This document shows positions 4,909-5,278 of a stretch of 5,278 bases of DNA, in pieces (the stretch's first letter is position 1; each line of letters starts with the position of its first letter). This DNA is from Phycisphaerales bacterium. GTDB taxonomy: Bacteria > Planctomycetota > Phycisphaerae > UBA1845. The DNA is taken from assembly GCA_030612785.1 (NCBI GenBank), contig JAUWNF010000290.1:1-5278 (forward strand), read 5' to 3'. Below the pieces are notes generated by a model. The model made no database searches and was not told the DNA's origin. It saw only the letters and a list, made by a program, of their open reading frames with translations. The position numbers were made by a program, and so were the translations under genes.

Positions 4909-5151
4909 ATGGACCCCATCACCATAGGAGTCATAGCGGTCGGAGCGGCTGTCGTCCTCGGCGTCACCAAAGGTCGGTTTCGTTATGTGAAGAAGTCTGG
5001 GGAATGGCGCGCGTACTTTCGCGGATCTCCCCCTTCATACAGCCACGTGCTGCGAGATGGAGATGGTTACTACGTTTGCTGGAACAGATCACTCAGGACA
5101 GAGGCGGAAGCGCGTCGTATCGCCAGACTCTGGTTGAAGAATTACGGGTAA
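4909..5151 (+). CDS. Small membrane-anchored protein, unknown
   Basis: 80 residues from ATG at 4909, with AAGGAG (4898-4903) 5 nt upstream. Residues 4-20, ITIGVIAVGAAVVLGVT, form a single hydrophobic segment suitable for a membrane anchor. It is followed by a basic stretch (KGRFRYVKK) that would sit on the cytoplasmic side if the N-terminus faces out. The remaining 50 residues read like a compact domain: GEWRAYFRG, SYSHVLRDGDGYYVCWNR, then a helix TEAEARRIARLWLKNYG. The aromatic, strand-like middle and the final helix recall small substrate- or DNA-binding folds, but no family is recognised. It follows the repeat-protein gene by 79 bp and precedes another small gene by 54 bp, all on the same strand, so co-transcription is plausible unless the hairpin upstream ends the message. 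Confidence 0.75.
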   Translation: MDPITIGVIAVGAAVVLGVTKGRFRYVKKSGEWRAYFRGSPPSYSHVLRDGDGYYVCWNRSLRTEAEARRIARLWLKNYG

Positions 5152-5205
5152 CACAGGCGGCGTCCGTCTTCACGCTACCGGCAATGAACATCGGAGAATG
5201 CCACC

Positions 5206-5278
5206 ATGAGACGACATCGAGCCTATTACAGAACGGCAGACAGGGCCGCTGATTACGCGTTCATCTTCGAAGAGCAGC
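5206..5278 (+). CDS. Start of an unknown gene cut by the window end
   Basis: From ATG at 5206 the frame gives 24 residues, MRRHRAYYRTADRAADYAFI then FEEQ, and stays open to the window end. GGAGA (5193-5197) lies 8 nt upstream. A basic, tyrosine-rich start turns acidic after about 18 residues. Too short to assign; it continues the same-strand run of small genes. Confidence 0.5.
   Translation, partial: MRRHRAYYRTADRAADYAFIFEEQ

Overview
This is a GC-rich stretch that looks like the maintenance module of a plasmid, or of a plasmid-like integrated element, plus a few small accessory genes. Genus-level placement is not possible from what can be seen. A planctomycete or another high-GC bacterium is only a weak guess, based on the style of the replication protein and of the small CGEPW zinc-ribbon protein. 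No tRNA, rRNA, CRISPR array, transposase or IS end was recognised.

Left end (1-683): a zinc-ribbon-like small gene on the minus strand runs off the window at position 1. A strong two-way terminator hairpin (329-379) separates it from the partition genes. Centre-left (684-1650, minus strand): a small ParA ATPase of the type without an N-terminal HTH is followed, with an out-of-phase overlap, by a ribbon-helix-helix protein. Together they resemble a type Ib partition cassette. Centre (1651-2030): a gene-free control region between the divergent parA and rep genes holds clustered GCATGC/ATGCAA motifs, a perfect 8-bp inverted repeat, and a near-consensus chromosomal-type parS palindrome just before rep. 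2031-3407: a replication-initiator-like protein with two winged-helix regions and a conserved-looking C-terminal domain.

The end of rep is overlapped head-on by a minus-strand ORF (3197-3445) that looks at least as protein-like as the Rep tail it faces. Then come a gene-free structured stretch (3446-3701), two short divergent coding-like pieces that may be a mosaic junction (3702-3866 minus, 3877-4167 plus; the latter has an internal MPGW duplication), and a gene-poor stretch (4168-4604).

The right end (4605-5278) is a plus-strand run of three small genes with good ribosome binding sites: a 74-aa protein built on a perfect-phase 11-residue repeat (DEIPGGTFHGG), an 80-aa protein with one N-terminal membrane segment, and a gene cut by the window end. 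A very stable UUCG-capped hairpin lies between the first two. This cluster is the best candidate for something undescribed; its function cannot be read from the sequence.
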